Assembly: GCA_037367405.1 (NCBI GenBank) | Contig: JAZKJV010005753.1 | Location: 806,001-870,000 of the forward strand | Length of the DNA stretch: 64,000 nucleotides | From: Ottelia alismoides | Taxonomy: Eukaryota; Streptophyta; Magnoliopsida; Alismatales; Hydrocharitaceae | Reading direction: 5' to 3' | Shown: piece after piece, positions 46,076-57,650 of the stretch | Position numbering within the stretch: the first letter of the stretch is position 1 | How the letters are laid out: every line of letters starts with the position of its first letter | Notes under the pieces: generated by a model | Seen by the model: only the letters and a program-made list of their open reading frames with translations | The model's database searches: none | What the model was told of the DNA's origin: nothing | Program-made: the position numbers and the translations under genes

Positions 46076-49000
46076 TGATGAATCTCGTATTCATCACTCT
46101 AAATCTCATTTATTAAGCTCAAATCCCTAAAAATCAACAGCATTCTGGCATCTATTTTGCATAATTAGCATTCCTGCATGTTTTCATAAGAATTGCATTT
46201 TAGCACAAAAATCTGCATAAAATAAGAAGCCAAAAATCCAAGCCAAAATGACCTGTAAATAAGCCTAACTTCCCGGATTTTTAACACATTCATGCTAACT
46301 CCAAATGACTCAAAACCACTTCCACTGTGTACATATCATTAACAAGAATAAAGGAAAAATACAAAAAAATAACTAACCCAAATAAGTGGACCAAAAACCC
46401 AAACCCTAATTTCAGGATTTTCGGACTAAAAGCCACATATCTTCTCCATCCAGTGTCCGATTTAATCCTACTCACTTTTGAACTAATGTACATTCAATTA
46501 CCTTCAAAACAAGACCAAGTTCAAGTGAATCGGAGCTCATATGTGAAAGTTGGGTTTTGGGCCTCTTTTATACATTGTATATTTTCGCGGTTTTGACCTT
46601 GTATTTTATGTATATATTTTCTTGATCAATAAAAATCCAAAAAAAAATAGATTAATGTGTCTTTATTTATCTTTGATTTTACCGTAATTTTTCCAGATTT
46701 TTATCGTGTTTAAAAATAATATAAAAATTATAAAACCCAAAAATCAAGGTATTCTATGTACATAGGATACCCCAAAAATTCACTTTTTACATTTGACCGA
46801 TTTTGGCGTTGATGTCTTCATGAAAGTTGTAGATCTCATGGAGACGAGCAATTTTTGTGAAGAAAGTTTTTCTATCCGAGGTCATTTACTATTTATTTTC
46901 GATTTTACAAGATGATTATTCTCCGAATTTTCTGGTGTCGACACGTGGCAGCCCCAGAGGCCGCCACGTGTCAGCCATTTTTGGCACTTTTATATATATT
47001 CGTTTTAAAAAAAAAAATTAATACGAAGCACGTGCGTCGCACGTGCCTCCCCAGGCACGTGCTCCGCACGTGCCTCCACCGGCCCCCTTTTTTCCGCCAC
47101 GTGTCGCAAGCAGGGCCGCCCGATCTCGGCCGATCGGACGGCCCCTGCTCGTCTTCTTCCTCCGGCTTCACCTTTCCCAAATCAGAGATCCGCCGCCCGC
47201 GAATCTCGCCAACTCCGCCCCGCGTATCTCGCCGACGCCAATCACATCCCCATCTCCGATCCCCTTCAGATCTTCACGCCCTCGTCAAATCCTTCACGGA
47301 TCCCCTTCGATCAACCCACCTCCTTCCATCTCCGACGTTCCCTCAACCCTATAAAAAAACCTCCGCCACCCACGAAAGCCACATCCGCCGTTTAATCCCT
47401 TCGAACCTCCTCTCCGGTAGTGACAGGACCGGCGAGCCCCTCCATCGGCGTGATCCGAGGTCTTCAGACCTCGTCGCAGCTCCGCCCCGAGCGCCGCTGC
47501 TCGCTCCGGCCTCGCCAACGCCGTCGAGCCGATCTTCTTCCAGGTATACCCTCTCTCTCTCTCCCTCTCTCTCTATCTCTCTCTCTCGCTGTCTACGCCA
47601 CCTCGCCGCTACCACGACCGACGACCACCAAGGACGATACCTCCGCCTCCAACACCACGGCTACTCCGCCTCGACCTTCGATCGTCGCCAACACCTGCAA
47701 CAACCTCCAGCTGCTCCGCCTCGCCACGACGGTTATCTCCGCCACCTCCAGCTCCGCCTCGACTCCACCAGCTTCGACTGCTGCCCCAGCTTCCACCAGA
47801 AGCTTCGTCAACACCAACGACTATATCATCTCCGCCACGACTACTCCGCCTCGCTACGCCGTCATCGACCATCGCTGCGCCGGCCGTGTGTCGGCCCTAC
47901 CACCAAGCCACCGTCATCCTCCAGCTCGGCCATCTTCAACGACGACAACCTTCGAGCAACTCCACCAGGCCGAGCCACTGTCGCCGTTCTCCTCGGCCGT
48001 GTCCAACCGCATCTCCGCCGACTCCAGGAACTGCTCCACCCTTCCCCGACTCCGCCATCGCCGTCTCTTCGTCTCCTTCGACACGTCTTCGTCTCCGCCA
48101 GACAGCAGCCTGCTGCTTCATCCACCAACGCCGCAGGTCAACGCCCTCCACCGACCTCCTCCGCCGCAACCATCCGCCACTACCGCCTTGAGCCGCAGAC
48201 CGGGCCCGTCAGCCCGAGGCCCCCCGCACGCCCCTCGCACGTGCGTGGGGGAACGTCCCAGTCAACCCCAGGGGTCACGTGCTACGCACGTGCCCCGTGG
48301 GCAAATTACAAGGAGCCCCTCGGCCTTTCCCTTATTCGCTGATCAGTACCCGCCGACCAGAGGCACGTGCAGTGCACGTGCCCTCTGGTGATTTTGCAGC
48401 CATACCCTCCGGGGTATAGGTAATTTCAAACAAGCCCCCCCTGCTTTTATATTTTATTTATCTATTGCATCTGGACCCCTGTGTTCCCCCTCAGTTTTGA
48501 ACACTTTCTCTACATTATTTTATCAATCTAAAAATAGTATGATGTTTGTTAATTGACTCTCTACACTTTGACATGTTGTGGGTATTTTTGTGACAGACGG
48601 TTAATTAATAAATAATTGTTTTGTGAAAATTGGTGTATTTTACCCATTTTCTGCTCTGAAATTGATAATTGATTAACCGTTGCCCTAAAAATTCTCGAAA
48701 AATCACATCTCGTAGAGTTAATTATTCTTAACATTGTGCCCAGAAAGATTTAGATTTGCATGCATATTTTATCCTGTAAAAATCATTTTGCACATTTTAC
48801 TATTTAATTTTTAGTAGGTATTAAACCCCACATTTTCGAGGTTTAGGATTTTTCTGAGATCCGTCACCTAGTGATAGATCTCACATAATTTTGATTCTCG
48901 AAAATAAGTAGGTTTGATATTTATTAAAATTAAATATTAAAAATCATTTTGTTTGCATTTAAAAATCCATAAAAAATTCATATTGCATCCAAAAATTCCA

Positions 49001-49388
49001 AAAAAATTACAATGCACTCATTTCATTATAGTTTACATTGTGGCCAAGTTTCGTATTTTTCAGACATCATTTGAACGTAATTTACATTTTAGTCCCTAAA
49101 ATAAGGTCAAAGTTGCATATTGCACCCTATATTACATTGAAAATTCTAGAAAAAAAAAAGACCGCCTCGAAAACCGAACACGAACGTTGATAGACTTAAT
49201 TCTAGGTTGTTCCTTTGCCTCCTTGTGATCGACCTTGGGACTTGCCCAAGTAAAATATACATAAAACCACGAGATTGAAACTTGCATAATTTATTTGTGG
49301 TTAATTTCTTGATCGTTTCCGATTGCCGCCTACAACGCACAACACGATAAAAACAACTTCTTAAAAGCCGGCATTTTCGGATTCGTCA
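46076..49388 (+). repeat. Athila 3' LTR
   Basis: Nearly identical to 33785-37068. The clear length difference is 27 extra bases at about 47049-47075 that add one more CACGTG pair (47056 and 47067). I count about 15-20 single-base differences by eye, for example C/A and T/C changes near 47442 and 48370. Confidence 0.93.
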
Positions 49389-49393
49389 GGGAC
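49389..49393 (+). repeat. Target site duplication of the Athila insertion, right copy (GGGAC)
   Basis: Exact repeat of 33780-33784, immediately after the TCA end of the LTR. Confidence 0.95.
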
Positions 49394-49875
49394 AAGATGT
49401 GAGTGTGCGTGTGGTCAAGGGATCTGGAAGGTGGGCCCTCTCGTCACAATCTGACTCAACCAAAGGTCTCCCAAACTCTTTTTGGGTTTTTAATTTTTCT
49501 CATTTTTTTATATTTTGGGCGATTGCAAGCTCTCATGGAAATCCTCGAGTGAACTCATATCATCAAATGGTGGAATATCACGACCGCTCTTATTTATGCT
49601 AGTGAGGTTGTCAATCCTCTGTCTCATATGATCCACCATCTGGGTCAAGTGCTCAAGGGTGGACTCCATGAAAGGTGACTCCAACAGATCAGTCTTGGGT
49701 GGATGTAAAGGGAAATGTGAAGGGGGATTTAGATAAAAACTGTGGTCTTATACCGTGGCTGAGGAGGATATGTACAAAAGTCCGGAGAAAAGTCCTCCTG
49801 GAAAAAGGGAGGTGGACCGGCTGGAGTGAATGAGGGATCCGCAAAGTCTGGATAAAATACGCTCCAGTCGACCAT
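49394..49875 (-). pseudogene. Gag-Pro polyprotein of internal 1, 5' portion
   Basis: This matches 62262-62745 of internal 2 in order. It starts at an ATG complementary to 49873-49875, then a Pro/Tyr/Phe-rich N-terminal region with frame breaks, and runs to the insertion site. The remainder continues at 33784. Compared with internal 2 it has small indels, so the frame changes between overlapping open stretches (49689-50003). Confidence 0.65.
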
Positions 49876-51223
49876 CTCGAAACAAGAGGAAAATGATAGT
49901 CTAGAGTACACGACGGACAAATCAAGAGAAGCGAGAAAAAGACGCAAATGCGCAGAGGCAATCTAGAAGCAATCACAATCAAACACAAGCAAAACTCACA
50001 CAAGACAAACCCTCAATTCACCTACTCAACTCGATAGAGACCGTAAAAGAGCGGTCTTTTTTATCTTGTTTGTTTTAGAGTTAGTTGAGAAGTCCAAAAG
50101 TTGCACAAACACTTAGGGGGCTGAAATGGGATTTTGACACTAATTATTAGTGTGTGCGCGAGCAAGTAAAAGTGAAGACAATGAGGGGATTACTCGTCCC
50201 AAGACAAATTTTTTTATTTTTAATCAATTTTAGGGTCATGTAATGTTAACAGTCCCAATTTTATTGGATATCACTTTTTTTGGATTTTAGTGAGAAATGC
50301 ACGAGCCTACGAGGGATCAATTTTACTTAGCACCTAGGTGATAAAAATTAGAGGTAGAGTCGGAAAAGCAATGCAAGTGGCAAAATGATGATGAATGCTA
50401 AAGAAAATGCTCACCTTGCCTCCAACACTCTATATGCAAAGATGCTCAGCAGAATTGAAACCTATCTATATGCAAATGCAAAGCCGATGAAATCACCCTA
50501 AGTTGTAGACATTTCTTTTATCGTGAAGAACCAATACTAATGGCTTAGAATGGAACCAAAGTGTCCAGTCTTGGAGCCTCCTCGGTGCTCACCATAATGG
50601 GTCCTGCAAGCGTTGTATGGAGAACTCTCACGGCGCGGTGGTTCCAAGACTAAGTGACAAGCAGTTTAAAATTTGACTAAGTCCAAATGAATCTATAGGC
50701 ACATGCAAATATATTAGATGTTTGGCCTTAATCTATCGCAAACAATCCTAAAACTAAGGGCTCAATCACACAAAATAAAGAAAATAAAGCCGAAATGCAA
50801 AGGAAAAAAAAGGAGATAAAACATTGCGATAAAACCGACGAGGCCCCTAGGGGAACAATCCCTCGGGCACTGGACCTCGTGAAATGTGGTGTAGCAGAGT
50901 CCTGAGAGTCCTGTTTAAGTTACAAATCAATTATATCTCTCTCACTTAAATTACAAAAATATATAAAATAAAATAAATGGAGCTCGGTTTTCAAAAATCT
51001 TTAAGTCTCCTTCGGTGCCAGGCAGTTAAAGCTAGCTTCACGTGGGTGCACAGCCACCTCGAAAAGAGCGCATCCTTCCATCTACGGTTCCTTGCACAAA
51101 GTCAACAAAGAGATGGGTTAGACAGCTCAACAAGATATATCAAATAAACGAGAAAAATGATGGAGCAAAAATATAGACAAAAATCACAATCAATCAATGA
51201 ATCCCAATCTAAATGTTTTTGCT
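49876..51223 (-). other. Leader of internal 1
   Basis: Sequence between the Gag start and the primer site of the minus-strand element. Its first 500 bp match 62746-63228. The rest is unique to internal 1 in this window. No gene seen. Confidence 0.5.
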
Positions 51224-51240
51224 TCCCAGCAAAGGTGCCA
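51224..51240 (-). other. Decayed primer binding site of internal 1
   Basis: Read on the minus strand this is TGGCACCTTTGCTGGGA, close to the tRNA-Asp site of the Athila (TGGCGCCGTTGCCGGGGA) with three substitutions and a one-base gap. It lies five bases from the TG...CA end of LTR-F. A different tRNA cannot be excluded. Confidence 0.55.
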
Positions 51241-54200
51241 TTTATTGAACGAGATTTTTCACGGGTCTAAAATACATCTCACATAAGGTGGAGACGCATT
51301 CGTTGTGGCGACCCGCAAGAAACTCCAATTCAAACAACAATTAACCCATAACAAAGATCAAACAATGAAAAGCAATATATGGAGTTAAAATTTTATTGTA
51401 ACCTTACAAAAGATGTGTATAGTGCAAGTAGTGTAGAAAGTCGAACACAAGAAGCAAGCAAGTAGATCGGGGTAATCAAGCTCAAAAATGAATGTGATCA
51501 AGTTGTCTATATGTGTTATTTTTTGTGGGTTTTTAATTTTAAACTTTTATTTAATTTTAGATTTAATATTTTTATATTTTGATTTTTAATTTCCTGATTT
51601 TGTATTATCTTTTTATATTTTATATTTTTATATTTTGTTTTTCTTTTAGAAGCTATATACAAGAGAGATGAGAGAGAGATAAAAGTAGGTAAAAATATTC
51701 AAAATTTAGGAAATAAAATGATTTGAGGTTTTTATATTTTTCTAATTTTTTTGTGATTTTTTATATTTTTGCTATTTTTTTTGTATTTTTTAAAGTAAAA
51801 AATACTGAAAACAGTAAATGAAATAAAAAGCTAAAATTAAATAGAGATGAAAAATATCAAACAGTAACAAAAATTCTCTAGATTACTTTTAAAATAAATA
51901 TAATAAAATATAGAAATTTAGAAACAGAGAACACAATTTTTAGATTTTTTATGGATTTAATAAATTTTTATAAAGAGTTTTAGAGTTTTTCTATTTTTTG
52001 ATTTTCCTTTTACATTTTTTAATGCTTTTTGGTCTGAAGGTTAAATATAAAAAAATACACAAGATATTTTTTTGGGAATCTTTCAAAAAGGTTTTATAAT
52101 ATTTATGTATTTTCTAATGCAAACAAGGTTGAAAATGCATATTTTTAAATTTTTATAGATATTTAAATGATACAAAAATGTGAAATAAAAATAAGGCGTT
52201 AGAGAGCAATGCCACATAAACTTATGCTAATTTTTGGGATTTTTTAGGATTTTATAGATTCTTGAAATAAATACAAATAACAAAGAGAAAATTCAACACT
52301 AGTAGGGGTATTGTTGTAAATAATTAAAAGTTTGAAGGCCATTATGCTGTTTCCCCACAAAAATTATAACTGGACAAAAATACTTTATGGTCTAAAGATT
52401 AAATCCAAAACCTGCAGGGGTTTTTCTTAAAAAATGCCAAGGCCACGTGCGTTGACACGAGCGCCTAATAGGGACTAATTAGTAATTATCAGAAACCTGA
52501 GTATTGATAGCAAAACAACCAGTAATAATATAACTACAATAAATATTTTCTGAACTATTTTGAAATACAAAAAGGCCGGAGGGCCTGTCCACAATATCAC
52601 CACCTCACGTGAAGCGTCACGTGAGGTGACGTGGTCGAGGACCAAACTGTAAATATGGGAAGTACGGGGGATTGTCTTATAAATAATATAGAAGTTTAAA
52701 ACTGAAAATGAAAGATTATAAACTATTAAATAAATACACAAAATGGCGAGGGCAAGCGTGCAAAATACCCAGTGCATGTAGATCCGACGGCGGATGCTCT
52801 TTAACATGCCAGGTGTCGCAATCTGGACGGCAAATACCGCTTCGCGAGCTATGTCTAGGATTAGATCCCAGATCAGGATCGGATGGTCCTGGGTCAGCGA
52901 ATCCAACGGTGGCTGCTCGATATGGGACGCCTTGGTAATCCGACTGCGGAGAAGGCTAATGGACGAACGGGGAAGAACTCCGTTGTAGCGAAGTTCCTCT
53001 AGTAAGATCTTCCTCCTCTAGTGATCCTTCGTGCTAAAAAATGGCACCCAACACTCTTGCGATCCTTCTCTAGCTACTTGTGGCTCCAAAAAGGGTCGGC
53101 GGCCACCGGAGCACGCTGTCGGAGGCAGAGGAGAAACACGACCCCAGGTACTTCTGATGCCCTGCAAAATGAACCTCCAGCTCCTCCAAGTGTGCGTGAA
53201 CCTGCAAGACAGAGTCAAGGAGTCGGGGGCAAAATGCCCCGACCCCGTAGTGGGACGAAATGGGTTGGGAGATGCTAAAAAGTGGCTCACCGTAGCAAGC
53301 TCCGACGAGGGGGATGGCGAGGTGAAAGAGTGGGTATCAATCTAAATGGAGGGATAAAATCAATTCCTACAACTATGGTGATTCAAAAAATTCAAGAAAA
53401 GTAAAGTGAAAATAAACCTCGAAGGCAGAAGTGCCTGAGATGGGTACCTTACAGCTGAGGTGTTGGAAATGCGAGCCCACAGCGAGCCATTATGCAATAA
53501 ATGTTATTGCACATATCATTCCCTAATCTGAAATGAAAAATAAATGGTTTGCATAATAGGTCCCTTAGTACAATTAGGGATATGTACCATGGCCATCTTA
53601 ATAATCATACAGCTGTTGATTCAGCTATTGAATCATAGAGGCTGGTGCTTGGATGAATATCTAAAGGGTTAGATTGAGGACTCATCAAGCATCGTCAAAT
53701 GATTATTAAGAGATGATCTCCAGCCTGAGTAGGAGATGGCAATCCTTATCTCTGAAGGCTGATATCTGACCGACCTCTTGATGCATGTCCTCTGCATAGG
53801 AATAGAGATTCGGAGGTGTCAGAGTAGTTAGGTCAAAGAGTTGACTTAACAAGATCGAGATAACCGAAGTCCTATATCGTATACTGTCACGATACAGGTA
53901 CGCATCCTCTGACCGGAGACAGATGTGTTACTATATATCTAAGTATGTACGTTTGGCAGATAAATAGGTTGATGACCTAACCAAGGTCTATACACCGGCG
54001 TACTGGTGTGCATATAAGGGCATATGAGTAATACGATCTCTCAAAGGGATCATACAGGTTCAGTTACTGAACCGGAAGACATGAGCTCACTCATGAGATA
54101 TTGGGAAGAATCAAATTCCGTGCGCAAAGTCGTCTCGCTTTGGAAGCTTGACTGAATTTGTAGGTTTGATATATACTTTTAGAAAGTATATGATCAAGAC

Positions 54201-54740
54201 CTAGGTATGATATACGTATTTTGGAAAGTGTATGATTGATACCAACTCCCAATGATCGAATGAGAAACTTACTGATAAAACCATGAAGTAGACAGTATAA
54301 AGTTGATCCAATACTTCGGGTTTAGTCTGAGTCTTCCAGTATGCAGGATGTACAGGTATTGGGAATACCTGAGGGTGATGTGATCATAAATGATTGTATA
54401 ACCATGACGCTTCCATTCCTAGGGAGTGATGAAACAGGTCTGGATTTTAGTGACTCCTCTCAGTAGAGAAGTGGTCTGATCTTGGTCCAAGTGTTGGACA
54501 TTGATCTGAATGTGATTCAGATACAATGAGAAGATTAGATTTACGGTCTTGATTTAATCAAGCATCTATGGGAGGCCCGCGATCTGGATTTGAGATATGA
54601 TCTCAATATCCATGTCACTATATGTGGAACAATACAATCGCCCTGTCCTTATCTCCAAGTATCTGCGGAGAAAGCGCATTATCCTTGAAGGAGTTCATGG
54701 ATAATTCTATTGTTGATTGTATCCGAGCATTGAGAAAATG

Positions 54741-55198
54741 GATAATTAAATGTGATTTAATTATCATGATTAATATGAATTCGATTCATATTATAAAAAG
54801 AGTTGTCTTAGATAATTAAATATGATTTGATTATCAAAGATGTAAATAATGTGGATATGATTCATGTTATTTGAGAACAAGAGAATAGAGATCCAAGATG
54901 ATTAAATGTGATTTAATTATCATGGATATGAATAATGTGGATAGCAATATCCATATTAGTCATATATATTATAAATGTGATTTATAATATATAAGAAAGA
55001 GATATTTGTAATTTACATTTGTTAATTAAATGTTAATGTGAATTGGATTCACATTGGACATTCAATTGAAAATGTAATTTACATTTTGTTTTGGGTTGTG
55101 GATATGATTCACAAATTTTTCAATGGCAAGATTGCAATGTCTACAAAATAATTGTGAATTATTTTTGTAGAATAATTTGCAACAAAAGTTGTTGCAAA
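54741..55198 (+). repeat. Chain of short palindromes in the solo LTR
   Basis: Successive near-perfect inverted repeats are packed almost end to end. They lie at 54741-54765 (10-bp stem, loop TGTGA), 54771-54793 (10 bp, loop TCG), 54811-54835 (9 of 10), 54901-54917 (6 bp, loop TGTGA), 54964-54992 (12 bp, loop TGTGA), 55035-55055 (9 bp, loop TGG), 55069-55087 (9 bp), 55141-55170 (13 bp with one bulge) and 55175-55198 (9 bp). Weaker ones sit between, and a further one (gttgattt/atcaac type) lies at 55368-55381. Confidence 0.8.
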
Positions 55199-55515
55199 TA
55201 ATAGAGACTACATAAAAGATGAAATAGCCACTTCCTAATGGAGGAGGGTGGACGACCACCACTCCCATTAGGAAAGGGAGGCCGTCCCCCCTGTCCACAT
55301 GGAAGGAGGCTTTCTCTCCTTTCATTATCTCCATGTATTGATGATTTAATTTTGTAATTAAATTATGTTGATTTATCAACATATATTTAATTTAAATTAA
55401 ATTAATTGTTGTTGGTTTTACCAATACAAATCTTAGCCATTAAAAGAAACACAATCAATGAGAGCCATTGGATTTGTGTTGTCACATGGATTGAGATCCA
55501 TGGATCCCAAAACCC

Positions 55516-55524
55516 TATAAAAGG
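55516..55524 (+). promoter_or_regulatory. TATA box of the solo LTR
   Basis: TATAAAAGG is followed within 50-100 bp by a (CT)n run (55568-55618). This is the usual layout of a plant LTR promoter and fixes the plus orientation. Confidence 0.65.
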
Positions 55525-57650
55525 AGAGGCACCCCATTGCTCTTCTTGACACAACAAGAGACAACAAGTCTCTCTCTCTCTCTCTTTCTCTCTACACGCC
55601 CTCTCTCTCTCTCCCTCTCATGGCCGTCCACCATGGATGCCCTAGAGAGGTTCTCCATCGCCGCAGCATCGTCGTTATGCTGCCCGATGGTTTACTCGTG
55701 GAACTCCGTCTACTTCAGCGTGCCTTGCTCGTGAAGAAGACGTCGGATCTCGTGTGTCGAGATCAGGAGATCCGCCGCTTGAATCATCAACATGGACTGC
55801 GAGAAGCACGCGGTTCATCCCCGCGCTTGCAAGCGTCTCCTTCGTCGGATCGGATTTGAGACAGGAGGTCTCTTCGTTTAGAGACTCGATTGCAACCACG
55901 CTTCAAGAGGTAAACCTAATACTTGATTGTGGTTTAGATGAAATGATCCAAGAAGTGTTCTTGGATCATGTGGTTTCGTCACATGAAAATTTTTTAATCT
56001 CCGCTGCATAGAATAACTAGTGCGAGTAGTCGTTCTTCGTCATATTCGATACGACGCTTACACTTCCGTGATGCGCTTGAGGATCTAACCATATCCTTCA
56101 CGAGGGTTGGAGATGGAGGTGGAGTCGCTCCTTCGGCCTCGCGAGGCGCTCCCAAGTTGACTGGAGGATGCCCTGTCACGGTCTCCGGTCCAGAGTGCAA
56201 GAAGGGAGGCATTGCTAGGTCAAAAGAGGGTTCAAAAATGAAAGGGAAAATCAGAGGGGTTTTTGAATAGGTTGACGAGTGGGCGAGAAGAGCGAGGCAT
56301 GGCGGGAGAATCGATGATCCACAGCCCAAGGAGAGCCCCCAGCGTGAATTCTCGTTCCAAGGGGAGGAAAAGTCAAGAAAACTTCAACGCGACATGGTGA
56401 AAGATCTTGCCTCGAAAAAATCACGAAATCGTCCAAAAAACTCAGTCTGATGGGGGCCAGATCTCGATCAGAGAGTTGACCGAGGTCAACCAACGGAATG
56501 ATCTGGTTGATCCAAGTGGATCGACCAAAAAATTCCAGGAAAAAAAGTTTTATTAATTCGATTAAAACAATAAATGAATTTAATTATTTTTGGTTATTAA
56601 ATGAATAATATTTATTATTTTATAAAATATGTTATTATAATTTTTATTTATTTTTTCGAGGTTTAAAATTACAAGTTACCTTTTGTGGGCTATATATAGG
56701 TATATTCATCTTTGTATTTTAATATTTTATTTTTATTTTGTATATTTACTTTTATTAATTTTGTTTATTACTTTATATATTTATAACTAAATTTTATACA
56801 TTTAAATTTATTTTTATTTTATTTGTATGATGTATTTTATACAATCAAATAAATTGAAGTATTATCTACATTGGTATAAGTATAGGTATTTTACCAATGT
56901 TTTATACAAGTATTTTATTTTTATCATTTAATGATGTTTTTATTATAGTTTTAATATATACATAAATTATAAATAAAATTTACAAAAATATAAAATTACA
57001 AAAATAATAAATAATAAATGAAATGAATATTTTAATCCGTATAAGTATACAAGAGGGGTCCAACGAAAAATATGAAACCACATTCATTAAATAGATTATT
57101 AAAAGTTATATACAATTAAAGGTGATTTTGATACATTTCGAGTTTTTATTTAAGAGATATAGGTTTGGGAAGTTGGGATTCCGAAAACTCATTCAGAGTA
57201 TAACTTTTTATCTGTACATTATTTTTGTATGAAATGAATTTTGTATTTTTCTATATTAAATTATCTACAATTTTCATGTTCAAAGTTTCTTTATTTGAAA
57301 TATAAAAAGTGGAACTAAAAATAGGTCTCAAATGAATAAAGAATGGATTAAATAAAAGGAATATTTTATTGTATTTTGGCCCTTATCTCTCCCTACTTTA
57401 TTCTTTGTCGACCTAGTCATCGAGATGCCTAGGCATTGGGGTTTCGGGTCATAAAATATTTGCAATATTTTAGTCTATTTCTTTTCTTTTATTTATTCTA
57501 TATTTTTGGCTTTAAAAATCATATTTTACACCCTATTTACACAATGATGCATGAATGCTAAAATGCCTAAATTAAGCCTATTTACACGCATTTAATAGGG
57601 TTTTTAAAGACAAAATTATAGAATAAAGATGACGAAACGGAGATTCATCA

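Larger units (their letters stand above)
33785..49388 (+). mobile_element. Complete Athila-lineage Ty3/gypsy LTR retrotransposon
   Basis: The element is 15,604 bp long. It has two LTRs of 3284 and 3313 bp beginning TGATGAATCTC and ending GGATTCGTCA, and a perfect 5-bp target duplication. A primer site matches the 3' end of tRNA-Asp over 18 bases two bases after the LTR. Its gag-pol ORF is single and unbroken, and a purine tract directly abuts the 3' LTR. Protein motifs, large size, tRNA-Asp priming and absence of a chromodomain fit Athila. I find no env-like third ORF in the 1.66 kb after pol. By eye the LTRs differ at about 15-20 bases plus one 27-bp indel, so the insertion is young. All parts needed for autonomous transposition appear present. 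Confidence 0.93.
53461..56100 (+). mobile_element. Copia-like solo LTR inserted in LTR-F
   Basis: Begins TGTTGGAAATGC and ends ATCCTTCA (TG...CA), 2640 bp. It is flanked by TGAGG (53456-53460) and CGAGG (56101-56105), a 5-bp target duplication with one mutation. LTR-E at 28433-28437 shows the uninterrupted site with CGAGG once. No coding region is attached, so an element inserted and was later lost by LTR-LTR recombination. Assignment to Copia rests on the TGTTGGAAATG start and general look and is tentative. Confidence 0.8.
51246..57650 (-). repeat. LTR-F: shared middle LTR of the tandem array
   Basis: The minus-strand start TGATGAATCT is at 57650 next to the purine tract of internal 2. The end ...CTCGTTCA is at 51246 next to the primer site of internal 1. 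It is interrupted by a 2640-bp solo LTR at 53461-56100. Without that it is about 3760 bp, as long as LTR-E. CACGTG pairs lie at 52606/52618, with a further CACGTG at 52444. The signature block is at 57378-57450. Confidence 0.78.
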
